DNA from: Kiritimatiellia bacterium
GTDB taxonomy: Bacteria; Verrucomicrobiota; Kiritimatiellia; CAIVKH01
Direction: 5' to 3'
DNA length: 45,586 nt
NCBI GenBank assembly: GCA_025054615.1
Contig: JANWZO010000003.1
Location: forward strand, 1 to 45,586
Notes under the pieces: generated by a model
Told to the model about the DNA's origin: nothing
Database searches by the model: none
The model's input: the letters and a program-made list of their open reading frames with translations, nothing else
Translations under genes and position numbers: made by a program
Part shown: piece by piece, positions 44,622 through 45,586 of the stretch
How the letters are laid out: each line of letters begins with the position of its first letter
Position numbering within the stretch: position 1 is the first letter of the stretch

Positions 44622-45586
44622 TTAGACGTCGGACCGGCGGAGACACTCCAAGGGAGAGGCGCCATTCCCGCGCCCGGCGAGCAAGCCCACTAGCGCCGTC
44701 GCGGCTGCGAGAGTAAAGGGCAACGCGACGAGCGGCAGCGGATCGGCTGCGGGATCGACCTTGAGCAAAAATTGCGCGGCCGCTGCGCCTCCCAGAGCCC
44801 CGACTCCCGTTCCCACAAGCCCCCCGAATAGGCCGACGCTGGCGTACTCGATTCCCCAAGAAGTAGCCAGGTGACGGAGTGGCGCTCCCAGCGCCCGCAA
44901 AAGGGCGTATTCACGAGCGCGTTGTTCACGGGATGCTCGAACCGCCCCGGCCATGACAAGGAACCCCGCTCCCACCACAAACCATGCGATCCCGCGGACT
45001 GCGTCCGCCAAGCCGGCCAGCACCTCGTTCACCGAGGACAACACGAGCGCCAAATCAATAACCGAAACATTCGGAAACCGTTCAGCGGCGAGCTTCTGTG
45101 CTTTTGCGGCGCCGTAAGGATCCGTAGTGCGCGCGAATAGGGCCCACGTCTTTGGCGAGCGATCGATCGCGCCCTCGGGAAAAACGATGTAAAAATTCGG
45201 CTTCATGCTGCGCCAGTCGACCTCGCGGACGCTCGCGATGAAGCTGACCATCCGCTCGCCTTGTAAATCCCAGACCACCTGGTCGCCTAGGCGAAGCCCC
45301 AGCGTGTCAGCGATGCTGCGCTCGATCGATATGGGCACTGCGGCGCCCGGCGGATGAGACTGCCGATCCCAGCGGTCGATCCATCTGCCATCGATAACAC
45401 GTTCGGTGGGAAAAAGCGTTCCTCGATAGGTGGCTCGGTACTCGCGGCGCAGGGCCCACTCCGGGACATCGCGCGCAGGCTCCCGTTTACCGCCCCGCGC
45501 GGTTCGTCGCCTCAGCTCGTCAATGCGCATGGCGACAATGGGTGTCTGGTATAACGGCGGGAGCCCTGCCTGCTCGAGGGCCGCAG
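44622..45586 (-). CDS. FtsX-family ABC transporter permease, C-terminal part (partial at window edge)
   Basis: The last ~321 residues of a large integral-membrane permease; the frame is open through the right edge (P-L-Y-Q-T-P-I-V-A-M-R-I-D-E-L). The visible part has an extracytoplasmic segment (M-V-S-F-I-A-S-V-R-E-V-D-W and F-Y-I-V-F-P-E-G). A C-terminal FtsX domain with three or four membrane segments follows (R-A-R-E-Y-A-L-L-R-A-L-G-A), ending E-C-L-R-R-S-D-V. This organisation fits YbbP-type permeases, thought to work with an ATPase (YbbA) and often an esterase in envelope maintenance. Confidence 0.83.
   Translation of the reverse strand, partial: AALEQAGLPPLYQTPIVAMRIDELRRRTARGGKREPARDVPEWALRREYRATYRGTLFPTERVIDGRWIDRWDRQSHPPGAAVPISIERSIADTLGLRLGDQVVWDLQGERMVSFIASVREVDWRSMKPNFYIVFPEGAIDRSPKTWALFARTTDPYGAAKAQKLAAERFPNVSVIDLALVLSSVNEVLAGLADAVRGIAWFVVGAGFLVMAGAVRASREQRAREYALLRALGAPLRHLATSWGIEYASVGLFGGLVGTGVGALGGAAAAQFLLKVDPAADPLPLVALPFTLAAATALVGLLAGRGNGASPLECLRRSDV

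Overview
The window looks like a chromosomal segment of a GC-rich, Gram-negative bacterium, most likely from the PVC group (Verrucomicrobiota/Kiritimatiellota-like). Several features suggest this: an LpxC homologue and a DUF481 outer-membrane protein (outer membrane present), a type III glutamine synthetase, a secreted carbohydrate-binding protein with DxDxDG calcium-type motifs, a HAF-repeat protein, and arrays of a TTTCCATNNNATGGAAA palindrome. The phylum call is inference; no rRNA is present. The dnaA-dnaN pair with DnaA boxes around it indicates that the replication origin is probably here.

Layout, left to right. 1-515: N-terminal part of a class B penicillin-binding protein (minus, runs off the edge). 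516-1732: decayed DNA with a HsdR C-terminal remnant and a second, broken PBP N-terminus. 1733-5446 (plus): valS and a divergent lpxC-like gene. 5456-8134 (minus): a compact cluster of a Cys-cluster protein, aroD, plsY and an SGNH-like protein. 8508-9086: a transposase-less element with terminal inverted repeats. 9161-10456: a secreted CBM protein with a good promoter. 10874-16426 (plus): nusA-infB-rbfA-truB-ribF, lacking rimP and led by a terminator-like hairpin. 16478-21104 (plus): ilvC, a zinc-ribbon/DUF3253 protein, bcp, a fatty-acid desaturase and nnr. 21219-23401 (minus): a membrane-TPR gene broken by two one-base frameshifts and a small Cys-rich protein. 23747-25930: glnN behind a strong sigma-54 promoter match. 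26029-30214 (minus): 3D-domain protein, rmlC, rmlA, alpha/beta hydrolase, M24 peptidase.

30215-33352 is the origin region with dnaA and dnaN. It is followed by tRNA-Gln(CTG) (minus), sixA, and a tightly overlapping ptsP-DUF481-HAF cluster. Next come a primary-like sigma factor overlapping apt and a renalase-like flavoprotein. On the minus strand there follow a standalone ovothiol-type methyltransferase coupled to an M29-like aminopeptidase, an XdhC-family protein, a broken secreted-protein gene, and the C-terminal part of a FtsX-type ABC permease at the right edge.

Most of the window is housekeeping: translation, transcription, replication, cell envelope and nitrogen assimilation. Nine gene pairs share 1- or 4-base start/stop overlaps, so translational coupling is common. 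The least ordinary items are the palindrome arrays (one in frame inside plsY), the sigma-54 glnN promoter, the LpxC homologue with an altered metal site, the ovothiol-methyltransferase/M29 pair and the 579-bp element.
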